Below are positions 12,551 to 24,900 of a stretch of DNA of 64,000 nucleotides, piece after piece. Source of the DNA: Diogma glabrata (Eukaryota; Arthropoda; Insecta; Diptera; Cylindrotomidae). The DNA is taken from NCBI GenBank assembly GCA_963693315.1, contig OY856186.1, positions 236,840,222-236,904,221 on the forward strand. The letters run 5' to 3'. Below the pieces are notes generated by a model. That model ran no database searches. It was not told the origin of the DNA and saw only the letters and a program-made list of their open reading frames with translations. Both the position numbers and the translations under genes were made by a program. Each line of letters opens with the position of its first letter. The stretch's first letter is position 1.

Positions 12551-12551
12551 A

Positions 12552-12563
12552 AACAAAACACTT
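12552..12563. repeat. Target-site duplication of RTE-2, 5' side
   Basis: AACAAAACACTT, identical to 9119-9130. Confidence 0.85.
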
Positions 12564-12640
12564 GGATATTATTAATAATCACCGGTTATTATTAATAATG
12601 GCCGCATGTATTACTTAAACCGTAACATATATGTAGTATT
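12564..12640. repeat. Second half of the interrupted attattaataat repeat
   Basis: Contains ATTATTAATAATCACCGGTTATTATTAATAAT and, further on, ACCGTAACATATAT. The latter is the inverse of the GTTACGGT terminus at about 618-633. Confidence 0.45.
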
Positions 12641-12799
12641 TATTGAGGTTACTGTTGGCACTTGGCGAAACATTATTAATAATAAATTTATTTTTAATAA
12701 AAGAAACACTTATTTATATTTACGCCAATCGATGAAATTTGTATAAAAAGGTCAACACACAAAACATAAAAAAGAATTGTGATTTTGACAGTAACTATA

Positions 12800-12919
12800 T
12801 TGTTCTTGTCAGATTCACAATGTTGTGTTGAATTTGCGCCAAATTGGTTTTACATAACACGAAATTCACAATATTGTGTGAATTTACAATATTGTGATGA
12901 CATTTATGTGTTCGGGAAA
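12800..12919 (-). repeat. Terminus of the CCCGAACACATA MITE family, inverted
   Basis: Several ACAATATTGTG motifs are followed by ATTTATGTGTTCGGGAA. It is the inverse of the termini at 73 and 320. From about 12920 to 13110 nothing further was recognised. Confidence 0.5.
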
Positions 12920-13119
12920 TATTTGATCAAATATACAGTCTTGGCGACCCTTTCGCTTTTCAAATAAACAAATACACATTAAAAAAGTACTATTTTAAAA
13001 CCGTGGTATAGTCCTCTATTTCCTTCTCTGTGTCGCCAAATCTAGATATTAGTTACTTTTGATCCGAGGTTTAACTTTTTATGGGTTGAATTTCAAATCG
13101 AGCAGCATGTGTTTTATTT

Positions 13120-14880
13120 ATAGGATTCGATTCTAGAAGTGGACAACACCCAAAAGGAATTTAACCGCCTGTTAGACTCCATGGAAAAAAATTTTGATAT
13201 GACATCTAACGCTGAAATAATCATAGCGGGTGATCTTAGTGTTCAAAAAGACTCATGACTTCCTCACTCTGCTCTTCAGAACCATGAGAGGTGAATCCCA
13301 CAAACTGTTTGAAAAAATCAACTTGCCCACTCCGCTAGCAAGAAACCCACCCACATGCTGGACATTACCTATCACACACTTCATCTTATGAATTTATTCC
13401 TTTCTACTTACCTCGATAAATATTTAGTAATGGTTGAACCGCCTATTAGTTTAAGCCTGGTTGGGGCAGAATTAAAATAAACCCATATGCAATAAAGAAG
13501 GCGAACTGGAGTACTATAAGAAATTTTTGACTAATCTCAACGAGGCTAGTTTATATGCATATATAAATTCAGATGCAATTGCGCTCAAATAAACATCCGC
13601 TTTTTTATCTGCTATGGAATGCTTCATTGCATTCCATCATTCATTCAAAAACCGAAGACCGCAAACCCCTTGTGGATTAATGAAGCAATTAACCAAAAAA
13701 AAAAAAGAATTAACAATCGTGCACTTCTGGTTGCCGCTAAGTGTTATAAATACCATTAACAACGCCCAACGATTGGATGACATGAAATCGACAAAAGCCG
13801 AGAAATCCTGAACGGTAATAATAACTCGAAATTTTTCTGGTCATTTTCTAGTCTAGTATAAAAAATTTAATTAAGCAAAAAGGAATCACAAGTTTTTTTT
13901 AAATGATACAGTTAAATTCATTTCACATCTGAACAAAGTGCTGATCTTATAGCTTCTCATTTTGCGACTTTCCAATGAGTAAATAGTCTATGAAACAGGT
14001 CTATTTTCACCCCAAGTTATATCGTTCTTAAAGAAATAAATGTTACCAAGTCGGTGTTTTCAAACGGTATTCCAGGCGTTGTACCTAGAAATTGCCTTTA
14101 GTCTTTAGCTAAACCATTATGTATTTAGCTAAACCTTTCATTTATAGAGTCATTGTTATTTTCCCTATGCTCTTCAAGGTAATGGAGTCAACAAGAAATT
14201 TCCATCTAATGAACTATTTAGAGGATTGCATTTTACTATTGGATCGTAAATATGAATTTTGAAGAAGCAGATCTGCTGGTAATTTAATGGGTAATTGACT
14301 GACTTGTGGAATCGTATCATTATTAATAAAGTTTCACCTTTAGGCAAATAGCCGCTCTAGATATTTCTAAAGCTTTAGATCGTTGATGGTATCATTCATT
14401 GCTCGTCAAACTAAATGCACTATGTATTTTTAGCTCCTTAGTTGCCTGGATTTTTTAATCCGCTTTTTGAAGACTAACATCGCTTTTTAAGTTCTAGCTC
14501 CCATGTCTTGATACTGGTATTTCCCAAGGATCCAATCTTTCTCCCACCTTCTTCTTGATTTTATAAATTGATTTTTAATATCCAATCCTAATCCAGTTCA
14601 TTCGTACGCGCATGATAGTACTGTATCCTCTGGGTATAAGTTTCATAACCTTGGTCCCATATGCACACACATTTACGATCGACCTAAACCGAGATATAAT
14701 AATGTCTTCTTTGTCACAAGACACCAATCCTATCTTTAAATGGGAAAAAGCAAACCGGTTCGAATTCATTACATCTAAATTCCAAACTTGGATATTTATT
14801 TACACAAAAAAGCAATATGTCTTTTTTCCCACGAATGATCTCTTGACGAAACCTTCAAAAAATATAAAATTAGCATAAAG
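13120..14880 (+). pseudogene. Heavily decayed CR1/Jockey-type LINE (endonuclease to RT)
   Basis: Fragments in shifting plus-strand frames follow LINE order. The endonuclease core is recognisable (LDSMEKNF..., IIIAGDL in place of GDFN, then LFLSTYLDKYLVMVEPP). The linker (NNNSKFFWSFSSL) and the RT region follow (ALDISKALDR, then DTGISQGSNLSPTFFL, then HSYAHDSTVSSG, where YADD has become YAHD). Many stops and indels are present, so it is long dead. The order and spacing of motifs match the 19.2-21.3 kb element, which is better preserved. Confidence 0.7.
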
Positions 14881-14962
14881 AAACTAAAATCAAGATTTTA
14901 TTAAGATTTTTATCTATACGATAGCAATGGATCTAACGTAGTTAGATCTTATGTAGTTTTAG

Positions 14963-15158
14963 AATTATAACTCACTAGAAATGAATGTATTCAATTGCAT
15001 AGAATGAAAAATTGCTTGAAAAGCGAAAGATCCGTAACAAAAGTTTTATCTCCATTCCGGTCGGTTCGGGAATCGTACCGGCGTCCTTCTGATCAGAGTT
15101 TATGGGTAGCCATTTAACCAACTCGACCAGCGACGAGATCTAGTGAGTTATAATTATA
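14963..15158 (-). mobile_element. tRNA-derived SINE-like unit with 16-bp inverted ends
   Basis: On the minus strand CTGGTCGAGTTGGTTAAATGG (15114-15134) resembles a pol III A box, and GGTACGATTCCCG near 15070 resembles a B box, as in tRNA-headed SINEs. Unusually, the unit is bounded by an inverted repeat: ATTATAACTCACTAGA at about 14966-14981 and TCTAGTGAGTTATAAT at 15140-15155. A functional tRNA is unlikely because the arms do not pair fully. Confidence 0.5.
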
Positions 15159-15334
15159 AAGAAACTAACTCTATCTTGCTTTTTCCACTCTTCTTCCCTA
15201 CTAATAATTTTCTTTTGTGCTGCATTAAATATTAAATTTGTACTGTGCATTATTAATACTTGTTGTCAAAACGATAACATTATGTTATAACAGACCATAT
15301 GTATCTAACTTACTAAGTTTGTTGTGCTCACAAT

Positions 15335-15460
15335 TCTGCCAGGTGACGTTTGTGGAATTGAGGTGGGTTGTCGGGAAGTCGTGACTTGACAGGTCAGACA
15401 GTTAAACCGACTGCGTTACCAGCAAAGTCCGGCAACCTGATAACTCGCCCTATATTCCTC
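15335..15460 (-). mobile_element. Possible tRNA-derived SINE
   Basis: The minus strand reads GGTAACGCAGTCGGTTTAAC, then CTGACCTGTCAAGTCACGAC. This looks like a D-arm/A box and anticodon arm of a tRNA followed by a degraded B box. GC content is higher than in the surroundings. No intact cloverleaf is seen. Confidence 0.35.
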
Positions 15461-15718
15461 ATTCTCCAAATATAATATTACCTGCTTCGCGTTACATAAG
15501 TTTTGTTCAACATGAATCTAAAATAATCGGTTGCAAATGTGATGAATCTTTTATTGTCCAGCCTGTAATTTTCCTAAACTCATTTCATTATGTTTATGTT
15601 TTGTTTTCGTTTTAAGGTATGTAACCTAATATACAATACAATACAATTTCAATTTTTTTTTCTCCAAACGAAAATAAAGAAATAAGGAAGTTATGAGTTA
15701 CTTAGCATTTTATAAATA

Positions 15719-16935
<1,217 letters not shown>

Positions 16936-16939
16936 TGTA

Positions 16940-17130
16940 GTTTTTTTGCCTCGGTTCGACTTTATCTTATCGCGTACTTAAGTGCCAAATTAAAAAGTAC
17001 TAACTATCACCGTTCTCGAATTTACACACAGATACAACCTTTTATTTAATACCACGGCATATTAGCGACGACCAAACGTTGTCGAGGATGATAACATCGT
17101 ATTCTTTTGTTTAAAGCTAACTTAGCCATA
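16940..17130 (-). pseudogene. Short RTE reverse-transcriptase scrap
   Basis: The sequence around CTTATCGCGTACTTAAGTGCCAAATTAAA and around GACCAAACGTTGTCGAGGATGATAACATCGTATTC aligns base by base with two nearby stretches of RTE-2 (about 9985-10025 and 10175-10215). The segment between them is shortened by an internal deletion. It is related to the RTE-2 family and is not coding. Confidence 0.65.
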
Positions 17131-17329
17131 TGTATACACCTATTTAAAATTAGTAGTAAATTCAAAATTTTGTTTTATTTTATTTTGTCCTGTAGAAGAT
17201 TGGCTTTATTTTTCTGTTTATATATTTCTTTTTCTTCTTGTGTAGTATGGATAAATTAGTCATTAATGTCAAAATTAGTAAAATGTTAGTTTTAGTTTTT
17301 AATATTTAATGCGAATTTGATTTCAACTT

Positions 17330-17720
17330 TCATGTGGGTTTTTTTATATCTCTTATGTGTTCGTTAAATCTTGTTTTGAAATTTTTTCCAGTTTGACCAA
17401 TGCATAATTTGCTGCAATAGGCACAGTTTAATTTCTGCATAAATTTTATTGTTTTTTCACTAAGTTGTGTTGATATTATTATGCTGTATATCAGGTTGTA
17501 TTCAATTGAAATATATTCTTTAATTGGCGGTGTAGAATTTTGTGTTAGTGTTAGCATCAATGAACTTTTTAGTTTTAATATATTTGATCTGGTCCGCACG
17601 CAAGGATTAGTTTTTGAATTTTTAGCTTATAAAACGTTTAGGTTGTGTCATAAACAGATGTAACTTTGATTGTAAGATCGTATTTTGTAGGTTTGCGTTT
17701 GTTTATGAGAACAGAAATTT
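17330..17720 (-). pseudogene. Penelope-like element GIY-YIG endonuclease remnant
   Basis: A minus-strand frame reads QKLNCAYCSKLCIGQTGKNF, then KTRFNEHIRDIKK. The CxxC, IGQTG and R..EH pattern is the GIY-YIG nuclease region of Penelope-like retroelements, with the leading Tyr of YIGQTG replaced by Cys. Upstream sequence to about 17720 is AT-rich and broken, and no RT was recognised. Presence of this family matters because Penelope-type elements are linked to hammerhead-bearing retroelements, and hammerhead candidates occur at 39.8-52.6 kb. Confidence 0.6.
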
Positions 17721-18107
17721 GATAATTGAATAATAAGAGTGAGTGAGAGAAATGTGAGTGAAAAGGATTATTTTTGTAAGATTTTGTTACACAATTTTTT
17801 GTCCAAACCTTGAGACTTCAGCTTCTTATTATTCTGCCGTTAACTTTTGGGATTGTTTTTCTAGTGTTACCAAAATATGATGAATACAGGTTAGCTTAAG
17901 CTAAGCCCAAATAACTCTGGTTTGCTGGTTAGCTTAAGCCCAAATAACTAAACTCTGAATTTTTCGGTTTTTTCATTGCTTCATATAGTACAGTGACTTA
18001 ATACTTTAAAGGTTTTACACCATTGTGTGGAGTGCAAGATTTTAGATCAGTTTATTGGTTTCTATAACCAGTTTCATATTGGAAAAAGAACGTGTTCTAG
18101 ACCGAGT
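17721..18107. other. AT-rich DNA, short direct repeat only
   Basis: A TTAGCTTAAGC(T)AAGCCCAAATAACT motif occurs twice (about 17890-17950). Nothing else was seen. Confidence 0.4.
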
Positions 18108-18290
18108 TATGAAAACTTGACCGTTTTTGACTTTCCTGAATCTTGGCATATAAGTAATATACGGCTATACTGATTTCATCAAAATGTTTTTTCTTTGATA
18201 GATGATTAGATAATCGTTTGAAAAAAAATTAATTAATTGTTTTTGTAATTAATTTTAAAATTAAAATATTAAAAAAACTGTGTTAAAGAT
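18108..18290 (+). repeat. Left arm of a 4-kb inverted repeat pair
   Basis: CTTGACCGTTTTTGACTTTC, then CGGCTATACTGATTTCATC and AATTGTTTTTGTAATTAATTTTAAAATTAAAATATT, recur in inverted orientation at 21845-22135 with moderate divergence. Confidence 0.65.
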
Positions 18291-18344
18291 GGCGAAGATT
18301 GAAAATCAATTGGAATTTAGTTTACTTTTTTTTTTTTTAAATAG

Positions 18345-18692
18345 TTCTATTCTTACTGTAAAATATTTAAAAATTTACAAATTCGTATTCTTGAGATATT
18401 TAGTTTTAAAGATTTTTAGTCTGACTAAAATTCTAATTGTTCATTATTTTTTCGTACAATTTTCGGTACCCCTCTTTGTAATTTGATATATTTTAAAGTA
18501 AGGATAGCACTATTTTCAAAAAAAAGTTAGAATTTTAGTGAATTTAAAATTTTTTATTAGTGGAAGTTGTTTGAAAAAATTATGAAAAATTAGAATTTTT
18601 AGTCGGACTAAAACTTTAAAATTAAATATCTCAAGAACACGAATTAACGCCTCTTTGTAAATTTCAAATGTCTTAGAGTAAGAATAGAACTA
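18345..18692. repeat. Imperfect palindrome ~350 bp
   Basis: The arm at 18345-18445 (ATTCTTACTGTAAAATATTT..., ATTCTTGAGATATTTAGTTTTAAA, AGTCTGACTAAAATTCTAA) is mirrored at about 18588-18692. It is probably a foldback MITE or the inner arms of the surrounding inverted structure. Confidence 0.6.
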
Positions 18693-19173
18693 TTTAAAAA
18701 AAATAAAGTAACAGGCTGATTCTGAGTTAAGAGGTCTTAGCTATGATGATTTTTGTTATGACAATTTTTTTTAAGAGGAATATCTTAATTGCGATTCTGT
18801 GAACTTTGTCATAAAAAACCTCATAATAACTCTACGAATACATTTTGGAGATCTTTCAAACGACTATTTTTATAAACAAAATTATTATAAAATGTCATAT
18901 TGTATTTTTAAATAATTTAAATACAAATTAAAATACCATATAAATTAATATTAAGAATTATGGTATATTATATAATAATTTTTATATAAATCAAGTTTAT
19001 ATTTATAAAATTTTTTATAATTTTATAATTTTTGTTTGTAAAAATATTCAACCGCCATTTTCAATAATCGAAAATGTATTTTATTTTATAATAATTCATA
19101 TTTTTTTTTTTTATTAATTAGTTAGACATGTTTAGCACACTAAATATGTAATATTCATTATTTAGACTCTTTG

Positions 19174-19189
19174 AATATCCGAAGATACC
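19174..19189 (-). other. 3'-UTR hairpin with UUCG tetraloop
   Basis: Minus strand GGTATC-TTCG-GATATT: six pairs (including two G.U) closed by C(UUCG)G, an exceptionally stable tetraloop. The same hairpin with flanking CATGG...CA lies at 62354-62369, after the other CR1-like copy. It is a candidate RT recognition structure. Confidence 0.6.
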
Positions 19190-19247
19190 ATGTCAACTAT
19201 AAAGGAAAGAGATGAGGAAAATGGAAGGAATGGGGATATAGGGATAA

Positions 19248-21281
19248 CTATACTAATTGTTTTAAATGATGATGGACATTTTCTTTAAATGCCTGAGGAG
19301 AAAATTCATCGGGAAATACAGAGGAAGGCAATGAGATCCATAATTTGGCCACTCTATTAAAATAGTCGTTTTGGAAGGACACAGTTCTACAACGAGGTAT
19401 TTGTACAACAAATGGATGGGATAACTCGGCAGCTCTTGTTTGTCGATTATACTGCGCACACGATGGAAGGATATTTTGAATTTCCTTAGAGCAGAACTCG
19501 CTAAAGTTATATTTATAGTAGATTGATAATTCAGCCACATTTCTTCTGTGCTGGAGTGAATCAAGCTGGTCCGTTAGTTCGGTATTACCAATCAACCTGC
19601 TTTTCTCTGTACAGAGTCTAGACATTTTATTGTTGACTGACAAGCACCTCCCCAAACATGACAGCAGTACTCCATACATGGACGAATAAAGGACTTGAAG
19701 ATTAGCAAAATTTGCTCGGGATTGAAACACTTTTAACATCGACTCAAGAATCCTAATTTTTGCATTGCAGATTTAGCGAGGTTGAACACATGTTTATTCC
19801 ATTTCAAGTTATTTTGAATATCCACTCCAAGAAGTCTAACTGATTCAACCTCACGCAATTTCTCGTGGTTTATTTTAATAGGAAAATTTTTATGTCGCTC
19901 TATTCGTGAAAGACGACATAGTTTGGTTTTGGTTGGATTACATAAAACAAGATTACGATCTCCCCATTCCATTATACGCTCCAGATCTTTGTTGAAAGAA
20001 TCAATTAGCAGCTCTCTATCAGTGGTAACTGCAGTATGAGATCGAAATTTAGGGGATGCATGTGATGCATGCAATGTGCTGTCATCAGCAAAACTGTGGA
20101 TTGGGTGCACTGTGGAAATAAGTAAGTCATTAATGTATAGAAGAAACAAGGTTGGTGAGAGTACAGAACCTTGGGGAACCCCAGCATTCGTTGTGAAAAT
20201 ATTGGATATGATACCATCTAAATTAACATGAAATTGGCGACCTGTAAGAAAACTATGAATCCATGAGACAGTAAGATGGTCTATGCCATAAGATTTTAAT
20301 TTAGCTATGAGATTTTTGTGCCACACTTTATCAAATGCTTTAGAAATGTCAAGTGAAATACTGAATGTTTCCCCATGGTTTTCAAGCGATTTGTTCCAGA
20401 GATGGGATACGTAGGCTAACAGATCACCTGTTGCATGACTTCTACGAAAACCATACTGTTTATCATCAATAATTCGCGACACTTCCAAATAATCTATTAA
20501 ATTGTAGTTAACATATTTTTCAAATATTTTAGCTAAAACTGACAGAATTGCAATTGGTCTATAATTGTTAGGATCTATCTTACTGCCTTTTTTTGGTATG
20601 GGTTGAACGCTGGCCAGCTTCCAAGAGTCGGGAAATATTCCGGTTTTATAAGATAAATAGAAAATTTTTGTTAAAATTGGAGCTAGTTGCCTAGCAAAAT
20701 TTTTAAGAATGAGGGGTGGAATACCGTCGGGGCCAGCAGATTTGTTGATATTGATAGAAAGAAGCATTTTCCGTACAATATTGCAACGAAAAATAATTGG
20801 TTTCATTTTCGTTACAACTGGGGGAATGAGTGTAGGAGAGATCCGCCTTCTCTTTCGAGTCGCTTACGGGAATGTCATTCAGAACTAAGGTTGGAATAGA
20901 GGATCGAGTAAAATTGCTCTGGACTGATTTAACTGCCTGAAAGAAACTACGTGAGCCAGATGGGTGCTCGGCGAATTTCTTTGCTTTCTTCTGGATAAAC
21001 GCGTCTTTGTCCAAGTCTATTTTGTATTTACTAATATTTCTGGCTTTCTTATAGGCGCTATGGGTTTCAGGTGTTTTATTAGCGTTATATGTCTTAAATG
21101 CTTTGCGTTTATTCCTCACCGCCTCATCAACATCCCGCGTGAACCAAGGCTCAGTTTTAGGAGTGATTAATCGATTTGGAATAAACCGCCGCATTCCGTC
21201 TTCTATGATTTCGGACATTCTTATTGCCGATGTGCTAGGATCTTGATCAATACAACAAATAAAATCAACAAATAAAATCAA
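19248..21281 (-). pseudogene. CR1/Jockey-type LINE reverse transcriptase (linker, RT and C-terminus)
   Basis: The order on the minus strand is as follows. A linker region (21281-20840) has EPWFTRDVDEAVRNKRKAF and GSRSFFQAVKS. The frame shifts near 20810-20840. The RT core (20806-19736) follows with NKSAGPDGIPP, NYRPIAILSVL, QYGFRRSHATGDLL, LDISKAFDKVWH, NAGVPQGSVLSPTLFLLYINDL and the FADD catalytic box. An in-frame TAA at 19735-19733 interrupts LSRC/KCFNPEQ, and a one-base deletion lies near 19600. The C-terminal domain (LDSLQHRRNVAEL, RTVSFQNDYFNRVAKLW, LPSSVFP) follows. It would have encoded target-primed reverse transcription, but at least three lesions disable it. Confidence 0.85.
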
Positions 21282-21844
21282 ATAAAATCATACCATATAT
21301 TAATTATTTTGCAATAAATTTTTGAGAAAAGAATGATTTTTTTTCCTTAAAGTTTATATAAAACTTGCAAAATTTTCATAAAACAACATGAGACGTCAAA
21401 GTTTGATATTGCAAATATGAAATTTTCAATCGCCATTTTATTTAACATCAATATCAATATATATTTTGTTTTATAATTTTGATTCAAACTAAAATAAAAT
21501 ATAGACAATTATGATAAATTTTATAATAATTACATAAATAATTCATAATTAATATTTTATCCTTTATTAATATAATTTTTCATACAAGAACTCAAATAAA
21601 AAACATGAAACTTTAAATTATGATGCTTAAGATGACCATTGACCATGTTTGATGGTCTTACGTTAAGGGTTTTTTTTTGACTCTCACAGTTGTGACTACA
21701 TACAGAATCGCATTTAAGAAGTTTTAGTCTTAGCTAAGAGAAGAGTGAGTCTTTGCTAGGAGTATTTTTACATCTGTGAGGGTATGTCAGAATCAGCCTG
21801 TAAGTTTCAATTGATCTTCGACCCTAGCGCCATCTGTGAAAAGG

Positions 21845-22135
21845 TTTTTTAATATTTTAATTTAAAAATTAATTACAAAAACAATTATTTAATTTTTTTT
21901 CAAACGAATTTTTCTATCAAACAAAAAACAGTTTGATGAAATCAGTATAGCCGTTCTTGAGCAATTTAATTTCAAAGTTACATCGGATTGGCAGAATTTT
22001 CATTTTTCATGCATGTTGGGGTGCCCCTATGCTCAAACTATGCACTTTAATAAAATTGTAAAATATCTTTTATTTTGTCCTACTGCTTATGTGGCAACTT
22101 TCATAAAAATCAAAAATGGTCAAGTTCAAATTTCG
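21845..22135 (-). repeat. Right arm of the 4-kb inverted repeat pair
   Basis: Inverse of 18108-18290: AAAAATTAATTACAAAAACAATT, CAAACAAAAAACAGTTTGATGAAATCAGTATAGCCG and further on AAAAATGGTCAAGTTC. The two arms enclose the palindrome, the TIR element and the LINE. Confidence 0.65.
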
Positions 22136-24780
22136 GCTTTTTCACCTGTGTCCTAGTTTTGATCCTTTATGCCTATATCATTATATTTCCATACAAAATA
22201 TACGCAACTGAAAATTCAATATTCTCGATACCCTTAATAACTTAAAATGTTGCATTTTTGAAAGTTTTTCTTAACTCTCGTGATATCTTAGATCACTAAA
22301 TATATCAACTTACTTGCAATGGATCCAAACATGGCACTGACGAGGTAGATTCGAAACCATCCAAAACTATATGAGAAAAGGAGTTTTCTATTGAGAAAAA
22401 TCCAATCATAAAATCTATTTAAAAAAATCACATTATTTCTTTTGGACTAATGCACACACCGCAGCCCATGAGCCATTATATCAAAATTCATATTTTTCTT
22501 TTTGAATTATCTTGCGAATACTTTTATTGTGTTTCGATAATTATACGACATTTTATTTATAGTATCTTTAAATTTATTTTATTTATTTAGTAAATTTTAT
22601 ATTTAATTTTTATAAAAAGAAAACTGGAAGGAAAAATTTTATATTAAAACGAAAAAAGAAAATTTTGCTTTTTCAAATGTCTCATTTTTAATTTTTATTT
22701 TATGTATCTCTAAGGAATCACCCTCATCTGAGCTTAATATTTATTTTGATTTGACAATTTTCATTATTATATATTTTTATATTTTCCAGAATAAAAAAAA
22801 CCAATGATGTATTTTGAGATTGAATGGTTTTGAAAAAAATTAAGACTACAAAGTACAAACATATTTTTATGAAAAAATAACATGAAACTGCGGAAACAGC
22901 AAATACAAATATTATTTTTGTTCAACAAATTTGCTAAAGCAAAATTCATCCAAATTAACTGGATTATAATCACTAAACTCAATCGATTTCCATTCAGTAT
23001 GAAGGATTACCAATTAATGTGAAAAAGAAATTAAATAATTAGATTTGTGTCAAACAAAATTAACATTAAAAAAAATTATATCAAAAGAAAACGAAAATCA
23101 ATCATTAACTTTTCAACGTAAGTAAGTATTTATATGAATAATCCAAAAAGGATTTTGGGGAAAAGAAAATGGAAAAACGTTTATAAAAAAAAGACAAAGA
23201 AAAGAAGAAAACAAGATGACGAGGTATAAAATGGAATAAAATATGAAAGCAATTTTTTTTTTTTTGTGTTTTGCGTTGATATAGATTTGAGTGTATTGTG
23301 TGCTCAAACTGTATGGTATTGTTGTACCTATCGGTGAGGGTGAAAAAAAATATATAAATTCATTTCACCACCCTCCATTTTTTTATATGATATTCGAATT
23401 TTTCTGTTTTCATTTTATTTTATGTTCTCGCCCTTGGTATTACCGTATTGGATATGTATAAATACATATAAATAAAAAAAATGTGTACACGGTGGTTGAG
23501 TAGTTGAATGACTGAAAATATAGAATGGAAAAATTGTGAATATATTTTTAGCATACAGAGAAAAAAATATAAAAATATAAATGGGGAGGTTGTGATATGT
23601 TGTTGATTATAAAGAATTTTATTTTCTGAAAATATAATTTTTATTTCGTATAAAATAACAACGGAAAATTATATAAAAAAACTAATGTACGCGAAACACT
23701 GAATTCAATGTGTTGATTTTGAATAAAAATGGCGTCGCGATGAGCTGAAAAAATAATATGGTAGAAATTAAGGAATTTCTGAATGAAAAACAATTTAAAA
23801 TATTTTTATGTTATGAGAATGCATTGCAGTAGTTGTATTTTAGATCGGTGGTTTAATATGTTGTGAATTTGTTCAAATAGTGAAATGCAATGTAGCTTAG
23901 GAATCCATTGCAAGGATATTGCAGGATACTTGTTACGCAAAAATAAAAATTGTTAATTAAATACAATCAGGATAATGTTTTGATATTAAGATGTAAATCC
24001 TGCTCTGTTCAATCGTTGGTGACCCCTGTTAATTGTGACTTAATTCAGACTTGAGAAGCACAAAATACAGTCGAAACAGTTTGGAAAAAGTAATACTACC
24101 CTCATTCCACTATAAATTGAATCACTAAAACTATTACCAATAAGATGAATATTATAAATTATTGGACAAGACAGTATCGAATTGGAGTAAGCAGAAATTG
24201 TAAACGTGATGTTCGTAAAAGTTAAATAATTTTATCGGAGAGGTATGGAATGAATGTCATCATTATTCATGGAACAAAAAAGCCATTAATGTAATAACAA
24301 GATCTGGATGAGAACTCTGTATAGTGTAATGGGTATTTTTCTAAAAAGAGAGTTTGGTCCTGGAGAGACCACAAGCCGTATTGGCAGGTATTTATTTCAA
24401 AGAAAGATTAGAAGCAACAAGTCAATTTTATAAAGTTTATTGAGTACATTGACCACTTTTTTAAGATAGCAAAAAGATTATACCACGGTACGGAAATTCA
24501 TTGGTTCTAAACCATTACACAGAAATTCGTTTATTAGCTGCAAGTTTTAAAGAAATTGCACTCTGCCGTACAACATGTATGATCATTTGATACGACTTGG
24601 AAGACAATGTATAAATTTTGTTGAACAATTGTCTGGAGCATATCGGTCGTATTCCTTTTATCCTGTGTTATATGAAATAGTTTACCAGTTTTCTCTTATG
24701 TTAAAGGGAATCTTTTGTAAGCTGTGATCAAAAGGGATCAACTATTATATTAAATATGGGACTTAAAATGTTTCCAATAG
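22136..24780. other. AT-rich DNA without recognised genes
   Basis: Long A/T-rich stretch. Two short frames (22767-22982 and 23113-23307, minus) have low-complexity composition and no motif. Nothing could be supported. Confidence 0.5.
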
Positions 24781-24810
24781 AGTTGATATTGTAATATGAG
24801 ATCTGGAAGA

Positions 24811-24900
24811 CCGTATAGGTCTACCAGTTGGTCTAGCAGGCTAATGTTTACTGACGCTAGCTCACTTAACCGAAAGTTCTTCTGACCAGCCGCACTTACA
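24811..24900 (+). other. Weak tRNA-like / SINE candidate
   Basis: CCAGTTGGTCTAGCAGGCTAATG resembles a pol III A box in tRNA-headed SINEs. The expected B box about 40 bases on is only approximate. Low confidence. Confidence 0.2.

Larger units (their letters stand above)
9131..12551 (-). mobile_element. RTE-type non-LTR retrotransposon (copy 2), full length but frameshifted
   Basis: Bracketed by a perfect 12-bp direct repeat. It runs from a candidate ribozyme at 12550 through the leader (12130-12550) and a single long frame, to a minimal 3' UTR (ACGCC) with an AG-rich simple tail. One extra base (12551) lies between the duplication and the first G, a common outcome of target-primed reverse transcription. 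It landed inside a copy of the attattaataat repeat family, whose halves lie at 9025-9118 and 12564-12640. The protein is only moderately similar to RTE-1, although the leader is nearly the same. Confidence 0.9.
19110..21285 (-). mobile_element. CR1/Jockey-type LINE, 5'-truncated
   Basis: It runs from a truncated 5' side near 21285 to a short 3' UTR with an A-rich tail (T-run at about 19099-19112 on the plus strand). The endonuclease domain is absent, as expected from incomplete reverse transcription. It lies inside the 18711-21801 element. Confidence 0.8.
18711..21801. mobile_element. DNA-transposon-like element with 15-bp perfect TIRs, split by a LINE
   Basis: ACAGGCTGATTCTGA (18711-18725) is perfectly inverted at 21787-21801. 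A TAA flanks both sides if the outermost A/T is counted outside, as in PIF/Harbinger 3-bp duplications. Subterminal matches such as GCGATTCTGT (about 18792 and 21708) extend the symmetry. The interior is AT-rich and non-coding. The CR1-like LINE at about 19110-21285 is inserted within it. Removing that LINE leaves roughly 0.9 kb, so this is a non-autonomous element. Confidence 0.55.
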
